A stretch of 64,000 bases of DNA from Myotis daubentonii (GCF_963259705.1 NC_081842.1:185508349-185572348), one strand, 5' to 3'; positions 39,920 to 52,644 are shown, numbered from the stretch's first letter. Notes: generated from the letters alone by a model not told the origin. A program made the numbers and translations.

Positions 39920-40265
39920 TCTACCTTTAGGTAAAGCCAAGCTGCTCAGCCTGGCACATGAGGCCCCTGTCCTCCCCCACCCCCCATCCAAACGTAGGCC
40001 ACACTAGTCCATACGCTGTTCTCACTCACAATATTTATGTACATTTTCAAAGCGTTGCATGTGCTGTTCCCTCTGCCTGGAACAGCTTCTTATCTCAGCT
40101 TCTTCCCGTAGCTCAATTCTGGCCATCTCTGCAGACTCAGGCTCACAGGCCTTCCATGTGGGGTACTCATCCCTGACATCCACCACTCATGTTCCCTCCC
40201 TGTGCTCAGCCCTCACTTCACTCTTCCGTAATGATCTGTGTCCCCAGGAAATGTCCTCTGAATAA
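39920..40265 (+). repeat. L2-type LINE fragment
   Basis: Good L2 order: aagctgctcagcctggcaca, gtgctgttccctctgcctgg, aacagcttcttatctcagc, cactcttccgtaatgatctg. It lies about 100 bp downstream, in transcript terms, of the ELAVL4 RRM1 exon donor. Confidence 0.7.
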
Positions 40266-40328
40266 ATAAAGAGCATCACCTCCAGCTTCCTCATGGCCTT
40301 TATTTATTAGAACAAAGGGATGAAATCA

Positions 40329-40601
<273 letters not shown>

Positions 40602-42799
40602 TTATATCAGGATTTACCCTCAGGTTGAGAAATTTCAAATTCTTTCATGTTTCATTCTGGTAAGTTTTTGAGCTCATGGAGCTGCCCAAGGTGGGAATGG
40701 GTAAGCACTCCTGCACATCCACACCATATATACACCAATGTCCTCTTAGTGGAGAAGAGGCAGGACAGGGTAGTGGATGGAGAACAAGTGTCATTTGTTA
40801 GAGAGAACTGAACTGGAGTCCCGGGAATTTCCCTGTAAGCAGCGTGACATCTCAGAGATGTGGGCGAAATAGGAGATTAAATGACTTGTCTCCAAAGTTT
40901 GTGGCACTTGCCACAAAAAGGTTTGAGAGGGTTGATGAGATATTGTATATAAAATGTCTACCCAATACATTGCTTAGAACATAGTAGCTGCTCAACAAAA
41001 GACAGCTCTGCTATGCTTAGTCCTGTAAAACTGGGGCAAGCGCTGGATGTAGGAGCTGTGTCTGCTGCCTCCGTCACGCCAGCCACACCCACACCCAGAG
41101 GAATGCAGCAGGAGCTGAGCAGCAAAGATTGGAGGAGACATTATAGTGAAGGCATGGCCAGAATTTTAAGCAGTCGCTGCAAATAATTCATTGCCTCCAT
41201 CATTCCCCCAGCCCAATAATCATAAAAGAGGGGTGGGTTCTATTGGAAAGGACTGAGGAGCTCCTAACTCAAAGGGGGTGTGTGCAGGCACATTCTTCTA
41301 AGAGAATTTAGCTCCTTGGGGTGGAGACGGCATCCACTTGTCTGCAAAGAGAGGTGGCAAGTGACAGGGCTCCCCCCCTAAGTGAAATAAAAATAATGTG
41401 TTTGCGATCGTGCCACTGATTATAAATAGTCCATCAGCTCTGCCATGTGCCATCAGCCAGAAATATCATTAGGAAACTTTACATTTACTGACATAGCCTT
41501 TAAGAAACACAGAGCTCAGGGTGGCTGCAAAACCAGCTGAAACTTCCCAGGCAATGCTATTGATTTGTGGGCGGCTGCAGAGCCGAAGGGGAGGAAAATG
41601 ACAGGACATCACACGTCAGGGAGGACTGATTACATAAAGCTCCCTTTGGAGTACAGCGGCCGGGGCTAAGAGACAATACAACAAAAAGCCTGCCATGTCC
41701 TGGTGACAGGAGCCCATTTCAGCAGCCAAAAAATCTTTCCAACAGCTTCTGTTTTGCTGGTAAATGTCTGTGTTTGTGTCGGTTGTAGGAGGGAACCTGG
41801 GAAAACAAGTTGGGTTCTGGATCAGAAAGTGGGTGACTTTGTTATCCTTTATAGGATGGAAACAAAGAGAATCATAAGGAAACGCAAATGCATTATTTTT
41901 TGTCCCCCAAATGACAATTCTTTCCATTAGCACATTCCTTTGTGTTTTGGAATAACAGAGTTAGAATAGGAAAAGACAGGGGAAGGGGCAAACTTTTCCA
42001 GATATGCCCTTCACCAGCCAGAATTAGTAACTGAAAAAGGAGGAGAGAATGCCGAGCAGCCTCCAGCCACTGGGACCCTTCTCTTCCCCTTTCACTGTGA
42101 TTGTGGTGTGTGTCTGTCTGTGAGTGTGTACACAGAAGAGTAAATGTGAGAGAGAGGTGTGTGTGAATTACAAGACCTTGCCACACATCCCACAAAATTT
42201 TCTGCAAATCAAAAAAGTAAAAGAGACTAATTTCATTGGTTTAAAAATATCATTTATCTTAAATTTGGCTTCACCTCAACAAGCCTAACTAAATTTACCT
42301 AATTAAATTCATTTTCATCATGCAAATTTCCATTTTCACCATGCAAATTTATTAGTCCTATCTATCTTGTATATAAGAGAAGCCTTAAAAATGACTGTAC
42401 TAAAATATTTTTACAGTTATTTATGTTCAACGGTCATGCACCAAGTTGGGCTGCTTCAAAGGGCATTTCAAAAAGCAATACTCTCAATGATAAACCTCAG
42501 GTATGAGTTCTAGGAAATGAGTCAGACAGTCAGCCTGTCCCACTAAATACTTTGTGTAAAAGTAAAATGAAAAAATATAGACAAAACACTCACCACTTAA
42601 CTGCAAACATTGAACCTAAATCCAAATAGTTCATAATTCATCACAGTGATGGAATATATGTGGAGGAATTTATCATGCCTACCAGTGATGCATGTTCCCT
42701 GATACACTCTCTTTCTTTCTAATTATTCATATGTTTACAGAAATCTGAAATAAATAGTAGAGAGGCTATGATTGTTATACATTCGATATTTTATCTTTA

Positions 42800-42966
42800 T
42801 TAGAGGCCCGATGCACGAAATTTGTGCATGGGCCAAGCCCCTTGCAGCCCTGGCTGCCTTGGCCCATTGCAGCTCCGGCTGCCTCAGCCCTCCCAGCCCC
42901 GGCTTCGTCCAGAAGGTAGTTTGGCTGTCCGGTCTAATTAGCATGTTATGCTTTTATTATTATAGA
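42800..42966 (-). mobile_element. HeliBat-like non-autonomous Helitron
   Basis: A 167-bp minus-strand element. The 5' end is TCTATAATAATAAAAGC following an A, and the 3' end has a palindromic hairpin (atgcacgaaatttgtgcat region) then GGGCCTCTAA before a T. The usual terminal CTAG has become CTAA. Rolling-circle elements of this type insert between A and T without a duplication, and the flanks agree. Homologous to 47486-47688 at both ends. Confidence 0.85.
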
Positions 42967-44879
42967 TTGTGGACCTTTGTTTCAGGAGGAAGAAACACTC
43001 TCAGGTCTTGGGAAGGTTCTGAAGATCAAGCGAAGGAAAAGGACTCCTGAGTCATAGCTCTCCCCCTGCCTGTATCAGTCCCAAACCCACCATCACCTTA
43101 GTACTTGACGACAGTATTATCATTATGTGCTCTAGCTTTAGAGAGAGAGACTGTGCTTAATATCAAGAAAGAGGGTGTTCTAGGACAAGTAAAAACCAGA
43201 TGAATATCCTTTTAGAAAGCAAGAGGAAAAACGATTGGAGATACTCCTTGATATGAAATAACGAATTGCAAACTTTAAACAGAACACTGCATTGAACAAG
43301 AGGAGGGCAGAAGTGGAAAGCTTGCTTGTGAATTGAAAGCTATGAGATAAGCTGGCAGCCCAGTGAAACTACCTGTGGTTAACCTAGTTCCCAAACAGGC
43401 TGCTTCACGGGCCTCTTGCCATCACAGGAGTCCTGCTAAGTCTAATAAAAAGTGCTCTATGGAACTAAAGACCCTCTTTACAACAGTCTTTAGAGGACTA
43501 AATCCCTAGGTAGAAAATATAAAATCCAAAGACCCATTTCTTTCAAAATTCTTTTAGTAGTGGGGGAGAGTAAAATAAAGAAGAATTTTTGTGTTTTGGT
43601 GGCCATATATTGGCGATAGGTTGTGGGTTTGCAGTTCCGTATTTAAATGTACATAGAAAAATATAGATGAAACATATGCACAAAAATGCCAGCACTATAT
43701 CCATGGGGACCAAGAGAGCCACCATGCTGGGAAGGTCCAAGGGACCCAGTCAAGAGCCTAGAGCTAAGTGTATGTGTAGGACCCAAACATAGATATGGTC
43801 GGTCCTTATATTATTCTTTCTCTCTTCCCCCCGCCGCACCCCCCCCACCCAAATAAATGCGTCTTCTTTCTTATTAGCTATGGCAAGATTTGACTATATA
43901 GGTATGGCGGCAGTATTTCAGAACAGAAAATTAAACTCAATTTTTGTTCTCAATTAATGAATTAATTTTGATAGCAAGTTGAACAAATAAAAAATTAAAT
44001 TACTGAAGTTAATGTTTGTTGAATTAACAATAAAGAAAAAATAAATCAATAAAGAGGTAAGATATTATGAAATAAAGACTGCCTCCAAAATTCAGAAACT
44101 ATGGTGAGAACCTGGCTTTTTGAAGCCCAGGTAACCTACAGCCCTTACATGTAACCAGTCCTTGACAGTCCAGAACATGGGCAAAGGGGGGGGGGGTCTC
44201 CAATGACCACCCATGAGAGGACATGCACTCTTGGTAGTTTGGGATAGCAACTTAAAATTAGAATGTAGTTTCCAAGGAAAACTTTCACACATAATGCCTA
44301 CATTTTAAGGCATTTCAGTTGGGTTTTGTAGTAAACAGGTTTTTTTCTTACCAAGCTTTTCTTAAATCTGAACATGAGTATTTCTGTTTTTGTAAATCGC
44401 ACATGCACAACACAAACACATGCCATGTCCTCCTAGTATGACGTGGCGAAATCTCTATTCTGCTATAATGATTTGTACACCTAACTTCTCCCCTCAGACG
44501 TCAACCACTTCTCTCCCTAAAAACTAGCTTATAAAAGTTTGCATCTTTGAACATAGAGGGTACTCAACAAATACTGGCTACGTGAAAGAATAGATAAACA
44601 CATCTGTACTAATTCTTTAATTCTGGAAGCATATGACCAGATGTTTTTATGTTTGGGGGGAGAAGAGGTAGAGGGCGGGTCCTTGGGGAAAGGAGAAAAC
44701 ACGACAATAAGCTAACATCAGGGATGATTGGAAAACACAACACAGACAAAAAATGTCCTAGGTGGCTTCTGCAGTATCGTTCAGGTGGACGATAAAACCC
44801 ATCCCTGCCCACCTTCCACAGAGACTCTGGGTTTCCAAAGTGCTCCCCCCTCTCCCCCTCTTCTGTCGCATTCAATTCC

Positions 44880-44980
44880 CACAACAGCCTGTGGGAGAGA
44901 TAATCATCATTTTGCAGATGTGGAAACTGAAGTGCAGGGAAAACACTACTTTTCCCTACGTTACAGAGCTGGATCTTAGT
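44880..44980 (-). repeat. MIR fragment
   Basis: Reverse MIR core: ttttgcagatgtggaaactg, aagtgcagggaaaacac, cctacgttacagagctgg. Confidence 0.5.
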
Positions 44981-44989
44981 CTAGATCAG

Positions 44990-45210
44990 GGGATGGGGAA
45001 ATTGTTTTATACATAGGGTGAGATGGCAAATAGTTTAGCATGGGTGGGTCCTCTAGGCCCTGTCATGACAACTCTGCCATTGTAGCATGAAAGTAGCCAC
45101 AGACGACATGGAAACAAATGAGTGTCTGTGTTCCAATAAAACTTTATTTAGAAAAACAGGCAGTGGGCTCAATTTGTCTTTTGGGCCATAGTTTGACCCG
45201 GTCTAGAGCC
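44990..45210. mobile_element. MER-type DNA transposon remnant
   Basis: Carries the typical tctgccattgtagcatgaaa, gtccaataaaac-like (gttccaataaaactttattt) and ttttgggccatagtttgacc blocks of an old non-autonomous hAT-like element. Subfamily not assigned. Confidence 0.55.
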
Positions 45211-46019
45211 TTTGACTCCAAATCTGGTATCCATTGCGATAACCACAGTTACTCCATTTGAACTAAAATGTTATTGACAACTATTTTGAGGCCCTGAAAT
45301 ACCTCTGAGGCTTTTCTGAATCACCTAAGAAAAAGCAGATTATCGCTGATAGTTTGCGTTAAGCATTTTTAATTTGTACTTAAACTCTAGGGAGTGTGAC
45401 CACCATAGCTGATATAACCCCTCATTTTCCCAGTCATTCAGGACAGAAGTTGTTGTCCCTTGCCTTTGAGGTCATGGGGGTTATGACAGCAGGATTCCGA
45501 ATGTGACATCCTCATGGCTGATGGCAGCAGCAGAGAAGCTGTCCGTCCCCTTGCAGGGCTGGCCAGAAGGAACCTCAGCATTTCTGCACTGCTAACCTGC
45601 ACAGCTTGCTCTTTCTGTCTTCAAAAAGCGTCATCCTCCAGAAACCTCACAGTTACTTCCCTCATCTGCAAAGCCCCCGAGGGGGGCTGCCAGATGGGTA
45701 GCTGCTGTTGATGAAAACTTCTGAGTTGAGTAAGGAATTTTTGTGGATGTTAGAACCCCTAGCTCAGGCTGAAATTCTGTTCTCAAAGCACATGATAAAA
45801 TCCCCAGTCACCTCAAGATCACCTGTGTGGCGGTAATCCACATGCTGGGTTAACCGAAGCCAACTCCACATCCCAGGACTCCCTCCTGCCAGTCCCGAGG
45901 GCTTTCCTGGCTGTCAGCTGCCTTGAAATCTACCTGAACTCACCCCAAGGAGGGCAGCGAGCTCTGCGGCTGTTACTGCATACGTGTGTGCGGGCAGCGG
46001 GGTGGGGGCTCAAAACCGT

Positions 46020-46140
46020 ATTTTCTGTATAACGCTGGTTAAGTCATTTAAGCTTCATCAGCCTGTTCCCTTATCTGGAAAACAGGGATAATCCCTTATC
46101 CTCACAATCAAAGGATCACTGTGAGGATTAACTATATTAG
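46020..46140 (+). repeat. MIR fragment
   Basis: Contains ggttaagtcatttaagcttc, ttatctggaaaacagggata and tcactgtgaggattaactat. Confidence 0.55.
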
Positions 46141-46159
46141 CATGTGGACGAAGAACTGC

Positions 46160-46570
46160 TACAATTTACTCAGTGCCTATTTTATGCCAGGCACTATGCT
46201 AAATGGCCTAGTAAGAGGACCTAATATAATCCTGTGTGAAATGGGTACACAAGGCCCATTGTGCAGATACGGGAAGCGAGGCTAAGAAGTGTTAACCTGC
46301 CAAAACCGGTTTGGCTCAGTGGATAGAGCGTCAGCCTGCGGACTGAGAGGTCCCGGGTTTGATTCCGGTCAAGGGCATGTACCTGGGTTGCGGGCACATC
46401 CCCGGTGGGGGATGTGCAGGAGGCAGCTGATCGATGTTTCTCTCTCATCGATGTTTCTAACTCTCTCTATCTCTCTCCCTTCCTCTCTGAAAAATCAATA
46501 AAATATATTAAAAAAAAAAAAAAAGTGTTAACCTGCCCAAGTCAAACAGGAAGTAGGCTCCAGGGCTAGG
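46160..46570 (-). repeat. MIR SINE split by a Ves insertion
   Basis: Reverse MIR from tttatgccaggcactatgct through gcagatacgggaagcgagg, interrupted by the Ves SINE at 46302-46522, and resumed by caagtcaaacaggaagtagg. The coordinates span both halves. Confidence 0.6.
46302..46522 (+). mobile_element. Ves-type SINE with perfect 15-bp target-site duplication
   Basis: Young copy: aaaaccggtttggctcagtg, agcgtcagcctgcggactg, gggtttgattccggtcaag, gatcgatgtttctctctc, and a clean A-tail. Duplication AAGTGTTAACCTGCC at 46287-46301 and 46523-46537. Confidence 0.95.
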
Positions 46571-46974
46571 ACCTGCATGGACCCAGGTCTGTGTGATTTT
46601 GCAGCTCACGCTTTCTCTCCATGGGGTCTGGCCTCTGTGCCAAGGCACAGCAGAGTGTCGGGCATCAGGTAAGAACTCAAGGGGAGGCACAAACCCTGTG
46701 TTGGGATCTCCTTCCCTCCTTCACATTGACAGGGCTGCTTTGAGATGCGGGTGCACCCACGGGTCTGCCCTATGCCACCCCTTTTCTGTGAGAGTTTACA
46801 TCTGTTTGGCTGAGTCTTGACTTTTTTTCCTGCAAACTCAGTGTTCGTAAAGCCAACTAGTCAGAAGATTGATTTTCTGTTAGTAGTTCACACAGTTGCT
46901 GCTTAAAGTCTTACTGCTCTAAGTATGTCCCTACACCAGCATCACTGGCATCACCTGGGGACCTGTAAGAACTG

Positions 46975-47270
46975 CAGCTTCAGCCTATTGCTGTGTGACC
47001 CTGGCAAAGTTAAATGAACCTCCCTGCACCTACACATCTTACCCAGAGTCACAGGGAAGGGAAGCACTGATGGGAAAGCTCTCAGTATTTCTTAATATTT
47101 GCTATTTCTTTTCATCCCCAAATTTTGCATTCTTACTTTGCCCCTTTCTGTCGCAGTGATCTCATCTGTAAAATGGACTTAATATTATTTTTATGGAGTT
47201 ATTAGAAGGATTAAAAGTGATAATGCAGGTAAAGTACCTGGTTTATAACAGATGCTCAGTAGATGGTTCC
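46975..47270 (+). repeat. MIR SINE, possibly interrupted
   Basis: First part ctattgctgtgtgaccctgg then gcaaagttaaatgaacctcc; second part gatctcatctgtaaaatgga, ggattaaaagtgataatgc and ataacagatgctcagtagat. About 110 bp of unrelated text (47,040-47,155) lie between. Confidence 0.6.
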
Positions 47271-47485
47271 TTTTCTTCCTTCTCCCAGCCCCTTACACTA
47301 TTGCCCGAGAGGATGCTATCTCCTCAGTGAGGTCCAGCCTCCTTGAAGGTGAAGAATGCTTTTGATGCTTTTCTTTTACCTTGGAGCACATATAACTGGC
47401 ATCTCCTACATGGTAGATACTATGAGTGGGCCCCAAAATAACCAAGGGGATTTATTATGTTGAAGGGAAAGACAAATATAAGAAA

Positions 47486-47688
47486 CTAGAGGCCTGATGC
47501 ACAAAATTTGTGCAAGAGCAGGTCTTTGCGGCCCTGGCTGCCTCGGCCCTCATGGCCCTGTCTGACTCACAGCCTCACCCCCTGCCCCCCACCCAGTGGT
47601 CGTTCTGAAAGGTCATTCCAGAAGGTTGTTTCAGAAGGTCGTTCTGCCGTCTGGTCTAATTAGCATATTAGCTCTTTATTATATAGGA
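47486..47688 (-). mobile_element. HeliBat-like non-autonomous Helitron with intact ends
   Basis: A 203-bp minus-strand element. The 5' end is TCCTATATAATAAAGAGC directly after A. The 3' end has a hairpin (tgcacaaattttgtgca) followed about 10 bp later by the canonical terminal CTAG, directly before T. No target duplication, as expected for a rolling-circle Helitron. The interior is GC-rich and shares ggtctaattagcat (plus strand) with 42800-42966. No Rep/helicase coding, so it depended on an autonomous relative. Confidence 0.9.
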
Positions 47689-47924
47689 TAATTATAGTTC
47701 AGCAAAAACAATAAATATACCAGAGATTTTTCTTTTAAAGCTGTATATAGGAACAGAGAGGAGGTGGAGACTGATTTTAACTGAGCAGAGTAGGGAAGGC
47801 TTCCTGGAGGTGGGGGCTTTTAAGTTGGGCTTCGAAGAAAGATTAGAATTTTGATAAGGTTCCCTCATCAAAGGATGGGATTCCATTCCTGAGGCTGAAT
47901 TCACGCACTATATTAACTTATCCT

Positions 47925-48345
47925 GTAGACATTTATTGAGCATTTATTATGTGCCAGGCATATTCACTAGGAATATAGCAGAGAACAAAAAATACTTGGT
48001 TTTTGCCATCAGATTTGGAATGAGGGAGTAGGATAAGGAACACATAAAAAATTATAAAGTTTGTCAGATGATGCTGAATTCTAGGGAGAAAAGGGAAAGG
48101 CAGTGTGTGTGTGGTGGGGGGAGGGGGGGTGAAGTTACAATTTTTTAACACAGTGGTAAGGTAAGGCCTCACTACTAAGGTGACCTGAGAGCAGAGACCT
48201 GAGGGAAAGGAGGTAGCCAGTCCCCCCACCCCATCTGAGGGAAGGTCATTCCAGACAGAGGGAATCTCATGTGCAAAGGCCCTGAGGCAGGAGCATGCTT
48301 GGCATGTTGGAGCAATGGCACAAGTGAATGTGAGGGCCACTTACC
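47925..48345 (+). repeat. Ancient interspersed repeat, same unassigned family as 5336-6480
   Basis: Begins acatttattgagcatttatt, then gtgccaggcatattcac, gcctcactactaaggtgac, gaaggtcattccagacagag and gtgcaaaggccctgaggcag. The order is that of the family's 5' part. Confidence 0.5.
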
Positions 48346-48559
48346 ATAGCATTTGTCAAATGATTGAAAAGAGGAAAGGACCATCCCTTGTTTTTTCAAG
48401 CTGATTCTACAATGCTGCTAAGGAAGACGTGCGGCAATCATTTTAGTGCCTCCCCTCGGCCTTACAGATCAGGTAAACACTCTCACTGACACATCTTTTC
48501 AAAATGATCTCTTAATGTGTCTCTAATCCTCACTAGATAAGAGGAAGTAGAGGCCAAAA

Positions 48560-48660
48560 TGGTATTTTATTCATCTCTGAATGCCCAAGGTCTGTGATAT
48601 TTTTTGGACATCCAGTAAATGTCTGTTGGTTGAATGAATGAATATTATCTATTTACACCC
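48560..48660 (+). repeat. L2 3'-end fragment
   Basis: Shows ttcatctctgaatgcccaag, a shortened middle, ccagtaaatgtctgttgg and the diagnostic tgaatgaatgaa terminal repeats of L2. Confidence 0.65.
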
Positions 48661-49157
48661 TCTTAATCAACCTCAATTACCCATACACCAAACAGAAAGG
48701 CACCAGGAAGAGTGGCAAAATCTTCCACCAGGGTATCACCTGTGTCTAGATGCTGGTAAGAGGTATAGAACCAGATCCCATGAGACACATCTGAAAGACT
48801 CGTGGGCTGTAGAATGAAGGACAGAAGACTCTCGAGGTGCTCAAGGTCCCTTCCAATATTTGAAAGGCTGTCATAAAAAGGCAGGGATAGATTACTCTGT
48901 GGGGGCCTCAGGGAGAAGGCAAGAATCACGCAATAGAAGAGGGAGTAGATTTTTCTTTGGCCAAAGTAAGAACTTTTTAATAATGATTTTATGAGGGTGT
49001 GGGCTGCCATGTGAGGCTGCCCCATGACTAGAATTATGGCAAATGTGAATGCAGACCTACATTTTATCAGGAAGATGCTACAGCAGTTAGCAAGATGGGT
49101 CCATAAGATCCCTTCTAATGTTAAGATTCAAAGATTCTAAATTACATTTATTTAGAC

Positions 49158-49382
49158 CAGTGGTTCTCAACCTTCCTAATGCCGCGACCCTTTAATACAG
49201 TTCCTCATGTTGTGGTGACCCCCAATTTCATTGTTACAAATTGAACATAATTAAAGCATAGTGATTAATCACAAAAACAATATGTAATTATATATGTGCT
49301 TTCCGATGGTCTTAGGCAACACCTACGAAAGGGTTGTTCGACCCCCCAAAAGGGGTCTCGACCCACAGGTTGAGAATCGCTG
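49158..49382 (+). mobile_element. SPIN-type non-autonomous hAT transposon with perfect 8-bp duplication
   Basis: A 225-bp element with ends cagtggttctcaacc and gttgagaatcgctg. Internal gtgattaatcacaaaaacaa is shared, inverted, with 34939-35161. Perfect 8-bp duplication ATTTAGAC at 49150-49157 and 49383-49390. No coding capacity. Confidence 0.9.
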
Positions 49383-49449
49383 ATTTAGACCCATGCTCAC
49401 AACTTGTTTCAGTTTATTCTGATTTTTAATTGAGAAAATAAGGATAATA

Positions 49450-49620
49450 AAGTATATTTATTAAGAACCTACTATAGGCCAAGCACTTTACATACATCAT
49501 TATTTAAATCTTTGCAACCTCTGAAGCAAGCCTTTCTACAGAAGGAGAAACTGAGTCCCAGAAAAGAGAAGTAACAAACCCAAAGTTATTTGGCCAGAGA
49601 ATAATAGCCAGACGCATACC
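49450..49620 (-). repeat. MIR SINE
   Basis: Reverse MIR: ttaagaacctactataggcc, aagcactttacatacatca, agaaggagaaactgagtccc, and agaagtaacaaacccaaag. Confidence 0.65.
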
Positions 49621-49710
49621 CCTTTCAGCTGTGCCCCGGTTTTCAGAATACGTGCTCATCTGTGTACTAAACACCTGCCCTGACAGAGCACAGTGTGCCC
49701 GAGACTTCGA

Positions 49711-49770
49711 GAAAGGCTCAATATACTCTAGAGAGGCTCAATATATTCTAGAGAGGCTCAATATGTTCTA
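49711..49770 (+). repeat. Three 20-bp tandem units
   Basis: Units at 49711, 49731 and 49751 read gagaggctcaatatattcta with one to three changes each. Confidence 0.9.
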
Positions 49771-50579
49771 GTACTATCTCTAAGTTCTCATTCTTGCCAT
49801 TTAATTCCAATATATACCCCAAATTATCCCATTCCTATCTTCTAACTTGGTGTGTCTGTCAGACTATATCTGTTACATCACAGAATTGCAGTCTTGGAAA
49901 GGACTTAAGTATCAATCATTTTCAGGTCTCTTCTTCCACAGATTTGGAAAGCGAGGACCAAAGAAGAAGCAAGGAATTCATGGTCTGTATGAATCAACAG
50001 TGATAGTCTTAAAGTACTGGTTAGGTGTCATGACAGTGAGAAGGAGAGAGGGTTTCTGGAGGATATACCTGAGCTGAGACTAATTTGAAAAGACTCTAGA
50101 AGGTAACAGGCAAAAGACAGAGAAGAACACTCCAGGCGGACGGGACAGCATGAGCATCCATCCCTTCAGGAAAGTGGACTGCCACTGAGTTTATGGCCAT
50201 CACTGCCAGGAGGCCAGGGATTGTTGATATCAACCTGGACTGTCAATGCTGTTTCTAAGCAGAATCTGTGCTCAGTTGCATAGATGAGATCTCTCCATAC
50301 CTCTGGCAGGGCCTTAGGAGTCATTAGACATCTGAAATTTTGAGTGTGTCTGCTCTCTGCCAACAATAAACACTATTAAAAAAGACAGGACCCAGCCTTA
50401 CTGATTCTGAATTCCTAAAGTATTTAAAATTATATTGAGACAGTACTTGGTTATTTCCAGAGGCTACATACTGGCTTCCTAAGTAGATGTGATTTCCCAG
50501 AGGTTGAGAACTCATCATGTGGCATCAAGATGGCAACAAGCACAGCACTTGGCCCATGGTGGGTATTCAATACAAGCTC

Positions 50580-50725
50580 ACTGAACCAAATGCATTTCTC
50601 AATGGGCCCTAAGTTCCTTAAGGCAGGAACAGGGGTCTTATTAATCTGATATGACCAATGTCTGGCACATAGTAGGCTTTCAATAAATTTATGTTGAATG
50701 GATGAATGAATGCAATAATCAAATG
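50580..50725 (+). repeat. L2 3'-end fragment
   Basis: Contains gtctggcacatagtaggctt, tcaataaatttatgttgaat and the terminal gatgaatgaatg repeats. Confidence 0.65.
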
Positions 50726-50744
50726 AACAGTATCAAGAATAGTT

Positions 50745-51090
50745 ACCATTTTTTAGTGCTTACTGTGTGCCAGTTACCGTACTGAGTGCTTAATTTCTCT
50801 CCTCACTCCAACTTTATTGAGGTATAATTGACAGGATTGTGAGATATTTCAAGTATACATCATGATGACTTGATATCCATATACATTGTGAAAAGATTGC
50901 TACCATCTAGTTAATAGTACATATTTCTCTTTTTGTTGTTGTTATGCCTGAGTGTTTATTTTTATCTTCTCATCGACTCCCCCAAACAATCCTACAGGTA
51001 AGCATTATCACTGCCATTTACAAGCAAGGACATGATGTCCAGAGGTCTCAGATCCCAAGACCATCTGGCTCCAAAGCCCACACAGGCTTT
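50745..51090 (-). repeat. MIR SINE split by an old L1 fragment
   Basis: Left part ttagtgcttactgtgtgccag; right part ttacaagcaaggacatgatg and gtctcagatcccaagac. The middle (about 50806-50950) is L1 sequence. Confidence 0.5.
50806..50950 (-). mobile_element. Old LINE-1 3' UTR fragment
   Basis: Plus-strand text ccaactttattgaggtataa, ttgacaggattgtgagata and gaaaagattgctaccatcta is the antisense of an old mammalian L1 3' UTR. It sits inside a MIR. Confidence 0.65.
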
Positions 51091-52644
51091 AATAGTGTCT
51101 TCTGATTTCAGAGACAATATTATCAAATTGTTCAAGTGACGTGAAACAATGCCTCTGTTAGGAGGGTGAGGCACGTGGACATTCACAAAGTGTACACAGG
51201 GATTTCAGCAGTCCACAAAGCAGAAAGGACCAGTTACAAAGCTGCACTCTTTCATAAAGAAAACCAACCAGTTCTCAAATGAGTGCCTTTTGTTTTTAAC
51301 TTCTTTTGGTTTGTCCTATAAAATAAGTTATTACAAATGACAGTTCTTATACATTTCAATAACAAACCTCAATAAATGAAAAAAAAAAAAAACGGAACTA
51401 ATTTGAGCCCTACTTTTCTTATGTCTTTCCAAGAAAGGAAGGTGATTCTTTCTTGATAAATAAAAAGTAACTATCAAGTATTGCTTAAGAAGAAACAGAA
51501 AGAAGAATCTATTTTAGGTAATGTACCAGGGACAATAGATGCTTTCCTGACAAGTATCTCCCCTTTAGCATTTATCACACAAAAAGAAGTGTTCAGATGG
51601 ATGACCCTGGGGGCAATGAAAGACTCTTAATCAAAACAACATGATATTAAATTATGTTCAGAAGATTTTACTGATAGGAAAGAATAGTCACACAATTAAA
51701 AATATTTTTGACAAGAGTTGAAACAAAAAGAAGGGGAATTCGGCAAACTCCCTGCTAGCCAGAAAAATGAACCAGCACTCTGACTTCTAGAGGCTGGCTT
51801 ACTCTCACATGATCTTTGTTTCAAATAGCCAAGACTCCACCCAGAATGGATATGAACCCACAGGTGATTCCTGAAAGGTAGCTGATGTTAGATCAGGGTT
51901 TAGTATCAAAGGAAGGAGAGACAGAAAAAGTGTCAGGTTAATGCTAATTACATACACTGTAATTAGCCTTTGGGCCAAATGGGACTGCCTGTGGGTGAAA
52001 TGCCTGTGAGTGAAAGGAACTGTTGAATCTAGGCACTAAGACAAGGGCTTCCAAATCTCCCATCAGACACTATTCTTAAAAAGGGGCAGGTGAAAAAAAA
52101 AAGGGGGGGGGGCAGGTGAAGGGGCCTGATATCATGTTGGGATTTAGATTATAGGAGATAAGTTATGTGAGAGGGCTTGGCACAAGGTAGATGCTTCACA
52201 AATATTACCTGAATATAAATCTATGAAAACTGCCTTTATTCAAAGAAAAAGGAAATTCATAGCTCTCTATGAGGGAGGAGAAGTAAATAACGTGTCTCTG
52301 TAGAGATAAGTCAGGATGTCAAATATGAGCTGGAGAAGGACTTTGTCTGAAAATCTCTGTCAGTGTGCCATTTCTGAACAAAGGGGTTGGGCTCTCTGGT
52401 CACGGACTTACACTAAAAGCTGTGTGAAATGCAGAGATGAATACCCCCGCCCCTGTTGTCAAGAACGGCATTGATAGTACAGTACCAGATGTGAAGCTCA
52501 CATCCATGGTCTTGACAGCTCAGTTCAGTTCCAACAAATGTTTAAAAAGACAGAAATTCCCCAGATCCAGGAAAAGGAAGAAAAAAAAGAAGCAAAAGTA
52601 CGTCTTCCTTTTTCATCACCATTCAGCTTGAAGACAAGAAAGAA

